From DATBIO01 sp036556965 (GTDB taxonomy: Bacteria; Acidobacteriota; Vicinamibacteria; Fen-336), in assembly GCA_036556965.1 (NCBI GenBank), contig DATBIO010000224.1:1-32039 (forward strand): a stretch of DNA of 32,039 nucleotides, read 5' to 3'. The translations under genes were made by a program, and so were the position numbers. The notes below the pieces were generated by a model. The model did not search any database. It saw only the letters and a program-made list of their open reading frames with translations, and had not been told where the DNA came from. Position 1 is the stretch's first letter. Each line of letters starts with the position of its first letter. Below are positions 16,219-23,773 of the stretch, in pieces.

Positions 16219-16295
16219 GCGCCCGTAGCTCATTCGGATAGAGCGCTTGGCTTCGAACCAAGAGGCAGGGGGTTCGATTCCCTCCGGGCGCGCCA
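16219..16295 (+). tRNA. tRNA-Arg (anticodon TCG)
   Basis: This is a complete cloverleaf of 77 nt including an encoded CCA. Acceptor arms GCGCCCG and CGGGCGC pair perfectly. The anticodon stem CTTGG/CCAAG carries loop CTTCGAA, giving anticodon TCG, which reads CGA arginine codons. The T arm is GGGGG-TTCGATT-CCCTC-like with the standard TTCGA core. The D arm is AGCTC-ATTCGGATA-GAGC. Confidence 0.97.
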
Positions 16296-16324
16296 CTGTT
16301 CCTCAGAAGTAGTCGTTTTCCGTA

Positions 16325-16353
16325 TTGACGGCGCACAGTGCGGGCGCTAGCCT
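16325..16353 (+). promoter_or_regulatory. promoter TTGACG-N17-TAGCCT of the GGDEF-EAL gene
   Basis: The -35 is at 16325-16330 and the -10 at 16348-16353, with an ideal 17-bp spacer. Predicted transcription starts near 16360, leaving a 5' leader of only about eight bases before ATG 16368 and no room for a normal Shine-Dalgarno. Confidence 0.65.
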
Positions 16354-16367
16354 TGCCGTCATTACCA

Positions 16368-18638
16368 ATGGACGTGAGCGCTGGCCTCCAGGGGGCCGCC
16401 CTGGACCTGACACGCGCGCTCGACGCGAAGGCCGTCCTCGACGGGCTCCTGGCCCACGCCGAGCGTCTGGTCGGTTTCGACACCGCCGCCGCCTGGCTGG
16501 CCACCGGCGCGAACCAGGTCGTCCTCGTCGCCACGCGCGCTTCCGAGGGGTTCGCCCCGGCCACGGGCCCGCTTCGCGACGCCGCCGGACGCGACGTCCG
16601 CGAGGGCCTCCTCTCGGACGGCCGCCCCCTCCTCGTCTCCGACACGCGCGAGCGCCCGGGCTGGCGGTGGCCGGCCGCGCACGTCCGGTCCTGGATGGGC
16701 CTCCCTCTCGTGATCGACGGCGAGGCGTGCGGCGTGGTCAGCCTGGAAAAGGCGGAGGCGGGCTACTTCCAGGACTCCCACCTGCGCCTGCTCGACGCGC
16801 TGTGCCCGTTCGCCGCCGTGGGCCTCCGGAACGCCCGCCGCATGCAGGCCGCCCAGGGCAGCGAGGTGCGCGACGGCGAGCGGCGCGCGGACCAGGACCG
16901 GATCGAGGAGCTCAACCGGCACCTGCGGCGCCAGCTCGAGGAGTTCCACACCCTCATCGACGTGCTGCCCATCGGGATCGCCATCGCGCGGGACCGCGAC
17001 TGCCGCTTCGTCCAGCCCAACCGCGCGCTGGCCCGCATGTTCGGCGTGGCCTCCAACCAGAACACGTCGATGACGCCGGCGGAGGGCGAGCCCCTTCCCG
17101 CGGCGCGCTTCCTGGGAGGAGGACGCGTGCTGCCGGCCACCGAGCTGCCCATGCAGGTGGCGGCGCGGGACAACCTCGAGGTGGTGGACATGGAGATGGA
17201 GCTGGTGCGCGAGGGCGCCCCCGCCATCACCATCCTCGGCTACGCGGCGCCGCTCCTCGACGAGAAGGGCGCCCCCTACGGGGCCATCGGGGCGTGCCTG
17301 GACATCACCGAGCGCAAGCGGGCGGAGGAGACCGCGCGCAGCCTGGCCTACCACGACGTGCTCACCGGCCTGCCCAACCGCCTGCTCATGCGCGACCGCC
17401 TGGTGCAGGGCCTGGCCCTGTGCCGCCGGGACCGCCGGCCCCTCGGCCTGCTCTTCATGGACCTGGACCGGTTCAAGCTGGTCAACGACTCGCTCGGCCA
17501 CGGCACGGGCGACCGGCTCCTGCAGATGGTGGCGGAGCGGCTGCGCGGGTGCGTGCGCGAGGGCGACACGGTGGCCCGCCTGGGCGGCGACGAGTTCACC
17601 ATCCTGCTGCCCGGGCTGGCCCAGGGGACGGACGCCGCCGCCGTGGCCACCAAGGTCCTGGAGAGCCTGCGCCGCCGGCCGTACTCCGTGGACGGCCACG
17701 ACCTCTACGTCACCAGCAGCGTGGGCATCAGCGTGTTCCCCGACGACGGCGACGACCCGGAGACCCTGCTGAAGAACGCGGACGCCGCCATGTACCGCGC
17801 CAAGGACCAGGGACGCGACCAGTACCAGCTCTACGCGCCGGCCATGAACGCCGCGGCCATGGTCCGCCTCTCCCTGGAGAGCGGCCTGCGCCGCGCCCTG
17901 GCCAACGGCGAGCTGGTCCTGCACTACCAGCCCCTCGTGCACCTCGGGGACCGCCGCGTGTACGGCGTGGAGGCGCTGCTGCGCTGGCAGCACCCCGAGC
18001 TGGGCCTGCTGCCCCCCGGCGAGTTCATCCCCGTGGCCGAGGTCACGGGGCTGGCCCTGGAGTTCGGGCCCTGGGTCCTGCGCACGGCCTGCGCGCAGGT
18101 GAAGCGCTGGCAGGCGAGCGGCTTCCCCGAGCTGAGCCTGGCCGTCAACCTCACGGCGCGGGAGTTCGACCAGTCCGACCTGGTGGAGAAGGTGGCGGCG
18201 GCCCTCGCGGAGACGGGGCTGGAGGCGCGCTTCCTCGACCTCGAGATCACGGAGAGCCGCGCCATGCAGAACGCGGAGGCGACCGTCCGCACCCTGCGCG
18301 GCCTCAAGTCCCTGGGCGTCCGCATCTCCATCGACGACTTCGGCACCGGCTACTCCTCCCTGGCCTACCTGACGCGCTTCCCCATCGACACCCTCAAGAT
18401 CGACCAGTCCTTCATCCGCGACATCACCCGCGACGCCGACGACGCCGCCCTCACCGCGGCCATGATCGCCATGGCCCACAACCTCAACCTCCAGGTGGTG
18501 GCGGAGGGCGTGGAGACCGAGCAGCAGCTCGCCTTCCTCAAGGCCGGACACTGCGACCGCATGCAGGGCTTCCTGTTCAGCCGGCCCCTCCCGCCGGACG
18601 CCGTCGAGCGCGCCCTCTCCCTGACGCTGCCCGCCTGA
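16368..18638 (+). CDS. GAF-PAS-GGDEF-EAL cyclic-di-GMP signalling protein
   Basis: The 756-residue cytoplasmic protein has four modules: GAF (about 18-160, ending IDGEACGVVSLEKAEAG), a coiled linker (RRADQDRIEELNRHLRRQL), PAS (about 190-315, ending LDITERKRAEETARSLAYHD), GGDEF (about 325-490) and EAL (about 505-750). GGDEF has the active RLGGDEF loop (406-410) and LTGLPNR. EAL has EALLRW (535-537), NLTAREFD, DDFGTGYSSL, EGVETEQQ and QGFLFSRPL, so the phosphodiesterase residues also appear intact. It may be bifunctional, with the sensory domains choosing the direction. No membrane helices are seen. The start is ATG 16368, following a promoter with a very short leader. Confidence 0.95.
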   Translation: MDVSAGLQGAALDLTRALDAKAVLDGLLAHAERLVGFDTAAAWLATGANQVVLVATRASEGFAPATGPLRDAAGRDVREGLLSDGRPLLVSDTRERPGWRWPAAHVRSWMGLPLVIDGEACGVVSLEKAEAGYFQDSHLRLLDALCPFAAVGLRNARRMQAAQGSEVRDGERRADQDRIEELNRHLRRQLEEFHTLIDVLPIGIAIARDRDCRFVQPNRALARMFGVASNQNTSMTPAEGEPLPAARFLGGGRVLPATELPMQVAARDNLEVVDMEMELVREGAPAITILGYAAPLLDEKGAPYGAIGACLDITERKRAEETARSLAYHDVLTGLPNRLLMRDRLVQGLALCRRDRRPLGLLFMDLDRFKLVNDSLGHGTGDRLLQMVAERLRGCVREGDTVARLGGDEFTILLPGLAQGTDAAAVATKVLESLRRRPYSVDGHDLYVTSSVGISVFPDDGDDPETLLKNADAAMYRAKDQGRDQYQLYAPAMNAAAMVRLSLESGLRRALANGELVLHYQPLVHLGDRRVYGVEALLRWQHPELGLLPPGEFIPVAEVTGLALEFGPWVLRTACAQVKRWQASGFPELSLAVNLTAREFDQSDLVEKVAAALAETGLEARFLDLEITESRAMQNAEATVRTLRGLKSLGVRISIDDFGTGYSSLAYLTRFPIDTLKIDQSFIRDITRDADDAALTAAMIAMAHNLNLQVVAEGVETEQQLAFLKAGHCDRMQGFLFSRPLPPDAVERALSLTLPA

Positions 18639-18694
18639 CCGGGCGCCGCGCGGCTCGCCCTCGCCGCCGGCGGCGCCGTGCGACACTGGCAGCG

Positions 18695-19771
18695 ATGCCC
18701 GTGGCGCCGCGCGACGACGTGCCCCTGGCCCCGCTGACCACGCTGCAGGTGGGCGGCCCCGCGCGCCACTACCTGGCCGCGGGCAGCGCGGAGGAGGCGG
18801 CGGAAGGCGCCCGGTGGGCGCGCGCGCGCGACCTGCCCCTCCTCGTCCTGGGCGGCGGCTCCAACCTGCTGGTGAGCGACGAAGGCTTCCCGGGCCTCGT
18901 CCTCCACGTCGCCCCCCGCGGCGTCGCCGTGCACCACGACGGAGAGGGCGTGGTGGTGACGGCGGCGGCGGGCGAGCCGTGGGACGCCCTCGTCCAGCGC
19001 ACGGTGGCCGAGGGCTGGGCGGGCCTGGAGTGCCTCGCCGGCATCCCCGGCCTGGTGGGCGCCACGCCCATCCAGAACGTGGGGGCCTACGGCCAGGACG
19101 TCTCCGAGACCCTGGTGGGGGTCGAGGGCGTCGCCCTGGCCACCGGCGAGCCGGTGACCTTCACCAACGCCGAGTGCCGATTCGGCTACCGCGACAGCCG
19201 CTTCAAGCGCGAGGACGCCGGCCGCTTCCTGCTGACCGCGGTGTCGTTCCGGCTCCGCCCGGGCGGACCGCCCGCCGTGCGCTACCCCGAGCTGCGCCGG
19301 GCCCTGGACGGGGCCGGCGCGCCCACCCTGGCCCAGGTGCGGGAGACGGTGGTCGCGCTGCGCCGGCGGAAGTCGATGGTGATCGATCCCCACGACCCGA
19401 ACCGCCGCAGCGCGGGCTCCTTCTTCACGAACCCCGTGGTGCCCGCGGCGCTGGCCGAGGAGGTGCGCGCGCGGCTGCGCGGGGCCGGGGCGCAGGCGGA
19501 GGCCGCGGAAATGCCCGCCTTCCCCGCCGGGGACGGCCTCCTGAAGCTGTCCGCGGCCTGGCTCATCGAGCGCGCGGGCATGGCGCGCGGCCACGGCGGG
19601 GGCCGCGCCGGCCTGTCCACCAACCACACCCTGGCCATCGTGAACCGCGGCGGCGCCTCCGCCGCCGACATCCTGGCCCTCGCCCGCGAAGTGCGCGGCC
19701 GCGTGCGCGACCGCTTCGGGGTCACGCTGGTGCCCGAGCCGGTCCTCGTGGGGCTGCACCTGGAGGGGTGA
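18695..19771 (+). CDS. murB: UDP-N-acetylenolpyruvoylglucosamine reductase
   Basis: This 358-residue FAD enzyme reduces UDP-GlcNAc-enolpyruvate to UDP-MurNAc in peptidoglycan synthesis. It shows the start LTTLQVGGPARHY, the FAD-binding LLVLGGGSNLLVSDEGFPG, GLECLAGIPGLVGATPIQNVGAYGQ (split here: GLECLAGIPG, then GATPIQNVGAYG), FGYRDSRFK, RRSAGSFFTNP with the proton-donor Ser, and VPEPVLVG with the catalytic Glu. The presence of YGQDVSE and FGYRDS fits the E. coli-like type I class. The gene stands apart from any mur/fts cluster. ATG 18695 has GACACT seven bases upstream, a weak leaderless-type -10. Confidence 0.95.
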   Translation: MPVAPRDDVPLAPLTTLQVGGPARHYLAAGSAEEAAEGARWARARDLPLLVLGGGSNLLVSDEGFPGLVLHVAPRGVAVHHDGEGVVVTAAAGEPWDALVQRTVAEGWAGLECLAGIPGLVGATPIQNVGAYGQDVSETLVGVEGVALATGEPVTFTNAECRFGYRDSRFKREDAGRFLLTAVSFRLRPGGPPAVRYPELRRALDGAGAPTLAQVRETVVALRRRKSMVIDPHDPNRRSAGSFFTNPVVPAALAEEVRARLRGAGAQAEAAEMPAFPAGDGLLKLSAAWLIERAGMARGHGGGRAGLSTNHTLAIVNRGGASAADILALAREVRGRVRDRFGVTLVPEPVLVGLHLEG

Positions 19772-19821
19772 CCCTGCCGCGAGACGGACGGCCCCGCTTG
19801 CGAGAGACTCTGGAGGGAGCC

Positions 19822-19860
19822 ATGCCCCGACGGAAGGCCGCCCCCGCTCGCGCCCGATGA
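19822..19860 (+). CDS. 12-codon leader ORF overlapping the glycosyltransferase start
   Basis: A strong Shine-Dalgarno (GGAGGGAG, 19812-19819) precedes ATG 19822, which opens a 12-residue basic peptide, MPRRKAAPARAR. Its stop overlaps the glycosyltransferase start as ATGA. The downstream ATG 19857 has no ribosome site of its own, so the leader probably delivers ribosomes by translational coupling. The peptide itself may have no function. Confidence 0.55.
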   Translation: MPRRKAAPARAR

Positions 19861-20531
19861 CGCCGGACGCCATCTGCGTGGTCATCCCCGCCCTGGACGA
19901 GGAGGACACCCTGGCCGCGAGCATCCGCTCCGTGCGCGAGGAGGCCGAGGTGCTGGTGGTGGACGGCGGCTCGCGCGACCGCACCTGCGAGGTGGCGGTG
20001 CTCGAAGGGGCGCGCGTGCTCACCGCGCCCGCGGGGCGCGGCCCCCAGCTCGAGCGCGGCGCGCGCGAGGCGCGCGGCGAGTGGATCGTGTTCCTGCACG
20101 CCGACACGCGACTGGAGCGGGGCTGGGCGGCGGCCCTGCGCGCGCTGGACGGGGCCACGGTGGGGGGGGCCTTCCGCTTCGCGGTGGACTCGCCGCGGCC
20201 CGCCTTCCGCCTGCTGGAGCGCGCGGTGGCCGCGCGCTGCCGCCTCTTCCGCCTCCCCTACGGCGACCAGGCGATCTTCGTGCGCCGGGGCGTCTATGGA
20301 ATCACGGGCGGCGTGCCGCCGATCCCGCTGATGGAGGACGTGGCCTTCGTGCGCCGCCTCCGCCGCCGGGGGCGGCTCGCCTTCCCCGCCTCGCGCGCGC
20401 TCACCTCGCCGCGGCGCTGGGAGCGCAGGGGCATCGTGGCCACCACCGTGCAGAATCTCTGGCTGTTCACGCAGTACCTGGCCGGGGTCGCCCCCGAGCG
20501 GCTGGCCGGCCGTTACCATCCACGTTCCTGA
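19857..20531 (+). CDS. TIGR04283-like family 2 glycosyltransferase
   Basis: This 224-residue GT-A glycosyltransferase matches the compact layout of TIGR04283, the arsenosugar / rSAM-selenodomain-associated transferase family. VVIPALDEEDTLAASI opens it, VVDGGSRDRT (34-43) and FLHADTRLERG (metal-binding His-Ala-Asp at 81-83) follow. GDQAIFVRRGVYGITGG, PLMEDVAFVRRLRRRGR and SPRRWERRGI then complete the pattern. No membrane anchor is seen. It would transfer a sugar to a small acceptor; donor and acceptor are unknown. The start ATG 19857 overlaps the leader ORF stop. It is the first full gene of a co-directional cluster, 12 bp before the CMD-like gene. Confidence 0.85.
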   Translation: MTPDAICVVIPALDEEDTLAASIRSVREEAEVLVVDGGSRDRTCEVAVLEGARVLTAPAGRGPQLERGAREARGEWIVFLHADTRLERGWAAALRALDGATVGGAFRFAVDSPRPAFRLLERAVAARCRLFRLPYGDQAIFVRRGVYGITGGVPPIPLMEDVAFVRRLRRRGRLAFPASRALTSPRRWERRGIVATTVQNLWLFTQYLAGVAPERLAGRYHPRS

Positions 20532-20543
20532 CCGGGGGGAGCC

Positions 20544-20873
20544 ATGCCCAGCTACTACGTGTCCGAGGACCTCGCGCGCTTCACCGAGATGGGCCGCACC
20601 AACCCGAAGCTGTTCGACCACTTCATGAAGTGGTACGCGGCCACCATGGAGCCAGGAGCGCTCGACGAGAAGACCAAGAAGCTGATCGCCCTGGCCGTGG
20701 CCTACGCCATCCAGGAGCCGTACTGCATCGACTCCTACGCCTCGGCCTGCGCGGGGGCCGGGGTCTCGCCGGAGGAGATGAGCGAGGCGGTGAGCGTGGC
20801 CGCGGCCATCCGCGGCGGGGGCGTGATCGCGCACTGGGTGCAGGCGTGCAACGCCATCGAGCGCAGGGGCTGA
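20544..20873 (+). CDS. CMD/AhpD-like protein, arsenosugar-associated peroxidase-like
   Basis: The 109-residue protein is a single carboxymuconolactone-decarboxylase/AhpD-like helical domain. DEKTKKLIALAVAYAIQEPYC and the C-terminal EAVSVAAAIRGGGVIAHWVQ resemble the peroxidase-like family found in arsenosugar and selenodomain rSAM clusters. The usual C-x-x-C redox pair is E58-P-Y-C61, so the first Cys is lost; Asp63 and His97 remain. It may therefore not act as a classical disulfide peroxidase. ATG 20544 has a good Shine-Dalgarno (GGGGGGAG). A weak TACCAT at 20514-20519 could be an internal -10. Confidence 0.83.
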   Translation: MPSYYVSEDLARFTEMGRTNPKLFDHFMKWYAATMEPGALDEKTKKLIALAVAYAIQEPYCIDSYASACAGAGVSPEEMSEAVSVAAAIRGGGVIAHWVQACNAIERRG

Positions 20874-20919
20874 GCGGGAGGCGGGCGACGGCGCCGGGTC
20901 TCCGGGGAGCGGTGAGGGC

Positions 20920-22086
20920 ATGAGCGCGCGGCGGGTGGCCGTGATCGGCGCGGGCCCCATTGGCCTCGAGGCCGCGCTGGGGGCGCTGGCCCGCGGCTTC
21001 GAGGTCACCGTCTTCGAGAAGGGGCGCGTGGGCGACAACCTCCGCCGCTGGGGCTCCACCCGCTTCTTCAGCCCCCTCGCCATGAACCTCTCGCCCCGCG
21101 CCCGCGCCGCGCTGGGCGCCCGCGACCTGCCCGATCACGCCCTCCTCAGCGGCCCGGAGATGGTGGAGCGCGTGCTGGAGCCGCTGGCGGGCACGCCCGC
21201 GCTGCGCGACCGGGTGCGCCTCGGCTGCCACGTGCGCGCGGTGGGCCGCGGCCGCTACCTCCGCCGGGACCTGCCCGGGCACCCCCTGCGCGCGGAGAAG
21301 CCGTTCCGGCTCCTGGTGGACTCCGCGCGCGGCGAGGAAGTGGTCGAGGCCGACTTCGTGCTCGACGCCTCCGGCACCTACGAGCAGCCCGCCGCCCTGG
21401 GGGCGGGCGGGATCCCCGCGCCCGGCGAGCGGCGCTGCAACGGCCGCCTCGTCCGTCACCTGGGCACGCTGGACGAGCGCCTGAGCGGGCTCTCGGCGGA
21501 CAGCCGCGTGCTGCTGGTCGGGCACGGGCACTCGGCGGCCAACGCGCTGCTCGCGCTCGCCGCGCTCCAAGCACCTCCCCGCGTCACCTGGGCCACCCGG
21601 TCCGCCAACCGCCGGCCGTGCCAGGAGGTCGCCAACGACCCGCTGCCCGAGCGCGACCGCGTGACGGCGGGGGCGAACGGCCTGGCCGCGGCCCCGCCGT
21701 CCTTCCTGACCGTGGAGCGCCGCGCCACCGTGGACCGCCTCCAAGAGGCCAACGGCCACCTGGACGTCGCGCTCAGCGGGGGGCGCGGGGGACGCTACGA
21801 CCTCGTGATCGGCATGACCGGCTATCGGCCCGACCTGTCGTTCCTGTCCGAGCTGGCGCTGGACGTCTCCCCGTTCACGGAGGGGGCGGCGCGCCTGGCC
21901 CGCCGGCTGGCCGGCGCCGCCGACTGCCTGGCCGTGCCCGCGCTGGCCGCGGCCGACCTCGGCTCCGGCGAGCCCGGCTTCCACATGGTGGGCGTGAAGA
22001 GCTACGGCCGGCTCCCGACCTTCCTGCTGAAGACGGGGCTCGGCCAGCTCGAGACCATCCTCGACGGCCTCACGGCGGCGGGGTGA
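20920..22086 (+). CDS. FAD-dependent NAD(P)-binding oxidoreductase
   Basis: The 388-residue protein has two dinucleotide-binding folds. The FAD site is VAVIGAGPIGLEAALGALARG with VTVFEK at the strand end. The NAD(P) site is VLLVGHGHSAANALLAL near residue 200. A third landmark, VIGMTGYRPDLSFL, is the ATG-type motif of flavoprotein reductases and monooxygenases. FHMVGVKSYGRLPTFLLKTG near the end is distinctive. No redox Cys pair is seen. The general fold is like thioredoxin-reductase-type and N-hydroxylating monooxygenases. It is cytoplasmic, and the stop overlaps the rSAM start as GTGA, so the two proteins are probably made together and act in one pathway. Confidence 0.85.
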   Translation: MSARRVAVIGAGPIGLEAALGALARGFEVTVFEKGRVGDNLRRWGSTRFFSPLAMNLSPRARAALGARDLPDHALLSGPEMVERVLEPLAGTPALRDRVRLGCHVRAVGRGRYLRRDLPGHPLRAEKPFRLLVDSARGEEVVEADFVLDASGTYEQPAALGAGGIPAPGERRCNGRLVRHLGTLDERLSGLSADSRVLLVGHGHSAANALLALAALQAPPRVTWATRSANRRPCQEVANDPLPERDRVTAGANGLAAAPPSFLTVERRATVDRLQEANGHLDVALSGGRGGRYDLVIGMTGYRPDLSFLSELALDVSPFTEGAARLARRLAGAADCLAVPALAAADLGSGEPGFHMVGVKSYGRLPTFLLKTGLGQLETILDGLTAAG

Positions 22087-22961
22087 GCGCCACCGCCTCC
22101 CTCGCCTGTCCCGAGGCGCCGCTGGAGGCGCTCGACACCCTGTGGCTGCAGGTGGCGGGCACGCTCTGCAACCTCGCCTGCACGCACTGCTTCATCTCGT
22201 GCTCGCCCGCCAACCATGCGCACGAGATGATGGACCTGGCCACGGTGCGCGGTTACCTGGCGGAGGCGGCGGAGCAGGGGGTGCGCGAGTACTACTTCAC
22301 GGGCGGCGAGCCCTTCCTCAACCGCGAGATCTTCGAGATGACGGAGGCCGCCCTCGCCCAGGGCCCCCTCACCATCCTCACCAACGGCCTGCTCCTCCGC
22401 CCGGAGGGGGCGGCGCGCCTGCGCGCGCTGGCCGCGGCCTCTCCCTACAGCCTGGACCTGCGCATCTCCCTGGACGGCTACGACGCCGCCGGCAACGACG
22501 CGGTGCGCGGGTCCGGCACCTTCGCGCGGGTCATGGCCGCCCTGCGCGCGCTGGCCGCGGAAGGGATCAACCCCGTGCTGACGGTGACGGAGGCCTGCGA
22601 CGGCGCCGCTTCCGCCCCGGGGCGGAGCCGCTTCCTCGACCTCCTGCGCGCCCAGGGCCTCCCCCGCCCGCGGCTGAAGGTCATGCCCCTGCTGCGGCTG
22701 GGGGCGGAGAGGGCACGCACCCGCGGGTACGCGCCGTGGGAATCGCTGGCGGGACGCGCGCTCACGCCCTCGGACCTGTCCGCCCTGCAGTGCACCTCCT
22801 CGCGCATGGCCACTTCCCGCGGCGTGTACGTCTGTCCCATCCTGCTCGACGAGCCGGGGGCGCGCCTGGGCGCGCGCCTCGGCGACGCGGGCCGGCCGTT
22901 CACCCTCTCCTATCCGGCCTGTCACACGTGCCACGAGCAGGGGCTCTCGTGCCGGACGTGA
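22083..22961 (+). CDS. radical SAM protein with extra C-terminal cysteines
   Basis: The 292-residue enzyme carries the canonical C-x3-C-x2-C motif CNLACTHC (Cys29, 33, 36) that binds the SAM [4Fe-4S] cluster. YYFTGGEPFLNREIFEM is the GGEP motif, ILTNGLLL and RISLDGYDAAGNDAVRGSG fit later core strands. The C-terminal third has LQC, then GVYVC, then ACHTCHEQGLSC. This spacing resembles a shortened SPASM/twitch region able to bind an auxiliary Fe-S cluster. The substrate is unknown; it is not the ArsS architecture. GTG 22083 overlaps the FAD gene stop, and its own stop lies inside the next gene. Confidence 0.9.
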   Translation: MSATASLACPEAPLEALDTLWLQVAGTLCNLACTHCFISCSPANHAHEMMDLATVRGYLAEAAEQGVREYYFTGGEPFLNREIFEMTEAALAQGPLTILTNGLLLRPEGAARLRALAAASPYSLDLRISLDGYDAAGNDAVRGSGTFARVMAALRALAAEGINPVLTVTEACDGAASAPGRSRFLDLLRAQGLPRPRLKVMPLLRLGAERARTRGYAPWESLAGRALTPSDLSALQCTSSRMATSRGVYVCPILLDEPGARLGARLGDAGRPFTLSYPACHTCHEQGLSCRT

Positions 22962-23773
22962 CCGGCCCCGCCACGGTGGAGGCCGGGCGCTTCCGCAGCG
23001 TGGCGCTCCTGGGCGGCATCTACTCCAACTACCTCGCCCTGGGCGAGGCGCTGCGCCTGGCCCGCGCGCGCCGCGTGGACGCGGTCTTCGCCCTGGGCGA
23101 CTTCGGCGCCTTCGGACCGCATCCCGACCGGACGGTGGATGCGCTGCGCGCGGCGGGCATCCCCGCCATCCAGGGCAACTACGAGGAGTCCCTGGCCGGC
23201 GGGGCCGAGGACTGCCACTGCGGCTACACCGACCCGCGCGACAACCGGTACGCGCAGATCTCCTACGACTACACGCGGCGGAACACGGCCGCAGAGCACA
23301 GGCGGTGGATGGGGACCCTGCCCGGCCACGTCCGGCTCACGGTGGGCGACCGGCGCGTGCTGCTGTGCCACGGCTCGCCGCGCCGCATCAACGAGTTCCT
23401 CTGGAGCAGCACCACGCCCGCGGCCTTCGTGGCGCGGCTCCTGCGCGAGCACGACACGGACGTGGTGGCCTGCACGCACACCGGCCTCCACTGGAGCCGC
23501 CTGGCGGGCGGGCGCGGCGTGGTGAACGCGGGCGCGCTGGGGCGGCCGGCCAACGACGGGAGGACCAACGTCTGGTTCACGGTGCTCTCCGCGCAGGACG
23601 GGGGCGGCCTGAGCGCGGAGTTCGTGCCCGTGGCCTACGACCACGAGCGGCTGGCCCGGGAGATGGAGGCGGAGGGCCTGCCCCCGGAGTTCGTGGAGAC
23701 GATCCGGACCGGGTGGTGGACCACGTGCCTGGAGGTCCTTCCCGCCCGCGAGCGGGGAGAGGGGCGCTTCTGA
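22949..23773 (+). CDS. metallophosphoesterase-fold protein with altered first motif
   Basis: This 274-residue protein follows the YfcE-like calcineurin phosphoesterase order. ALGDFGAFGPHPDRTVD corresponds to the G-D-x-x-G-x-G-P block, IQGNYEE to G-N-H-D/E, LLCHGSPRRINEF to the H-G-S-P block, CTHTGLHWSR to G-H-T-H and VVNAGALGRPANDG to the closing block. The first motif, normally S-D-x-H-G-N, reads GGIYSN (22-27), without the metal-ligand Asp and His. The ending FVETIRTGWWTTCLEVLPARER looks family-specific. It may be a weak phosphatase or a binding protein. The start is GTG 22949 (GTG 22958 is an alternative), overlapping the rSAM gene by 13 bp. Confidence 0.8.
   Translation: MPDVTGPATVEAGRFRSVALLGGIYSNYLALGEALRLARARRVDAVFALGDFGAFGPHPDRTVDALRAAGIPAIQGNYEESLAGGAEDCHCGYTDPRDNRYAQISYDYTRRNTAAEHRRWMGTLPGHVRLTVGDRRVLLCHGSPRRINEFLWSSTTPAAFVARLLREHDTDVVACTHTGLHWSRLAGGRGVVNAGALGRPANDGRTNVWFTVLSAQDGGGLSAEFVPVAYDHERLAREMEAEGLPPEFVETIRTGWWTTCLEVLPARERGEGRF

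Noticed and set aside
15850..16296. Minus-strand ORF starting MARPEGIEPPASWFEAKRS
   Set aside because: Its N-terminus is the antisense translation of tRNA-Arg, a well-known false protein. The rest crosses the hairpins and shows no domain.
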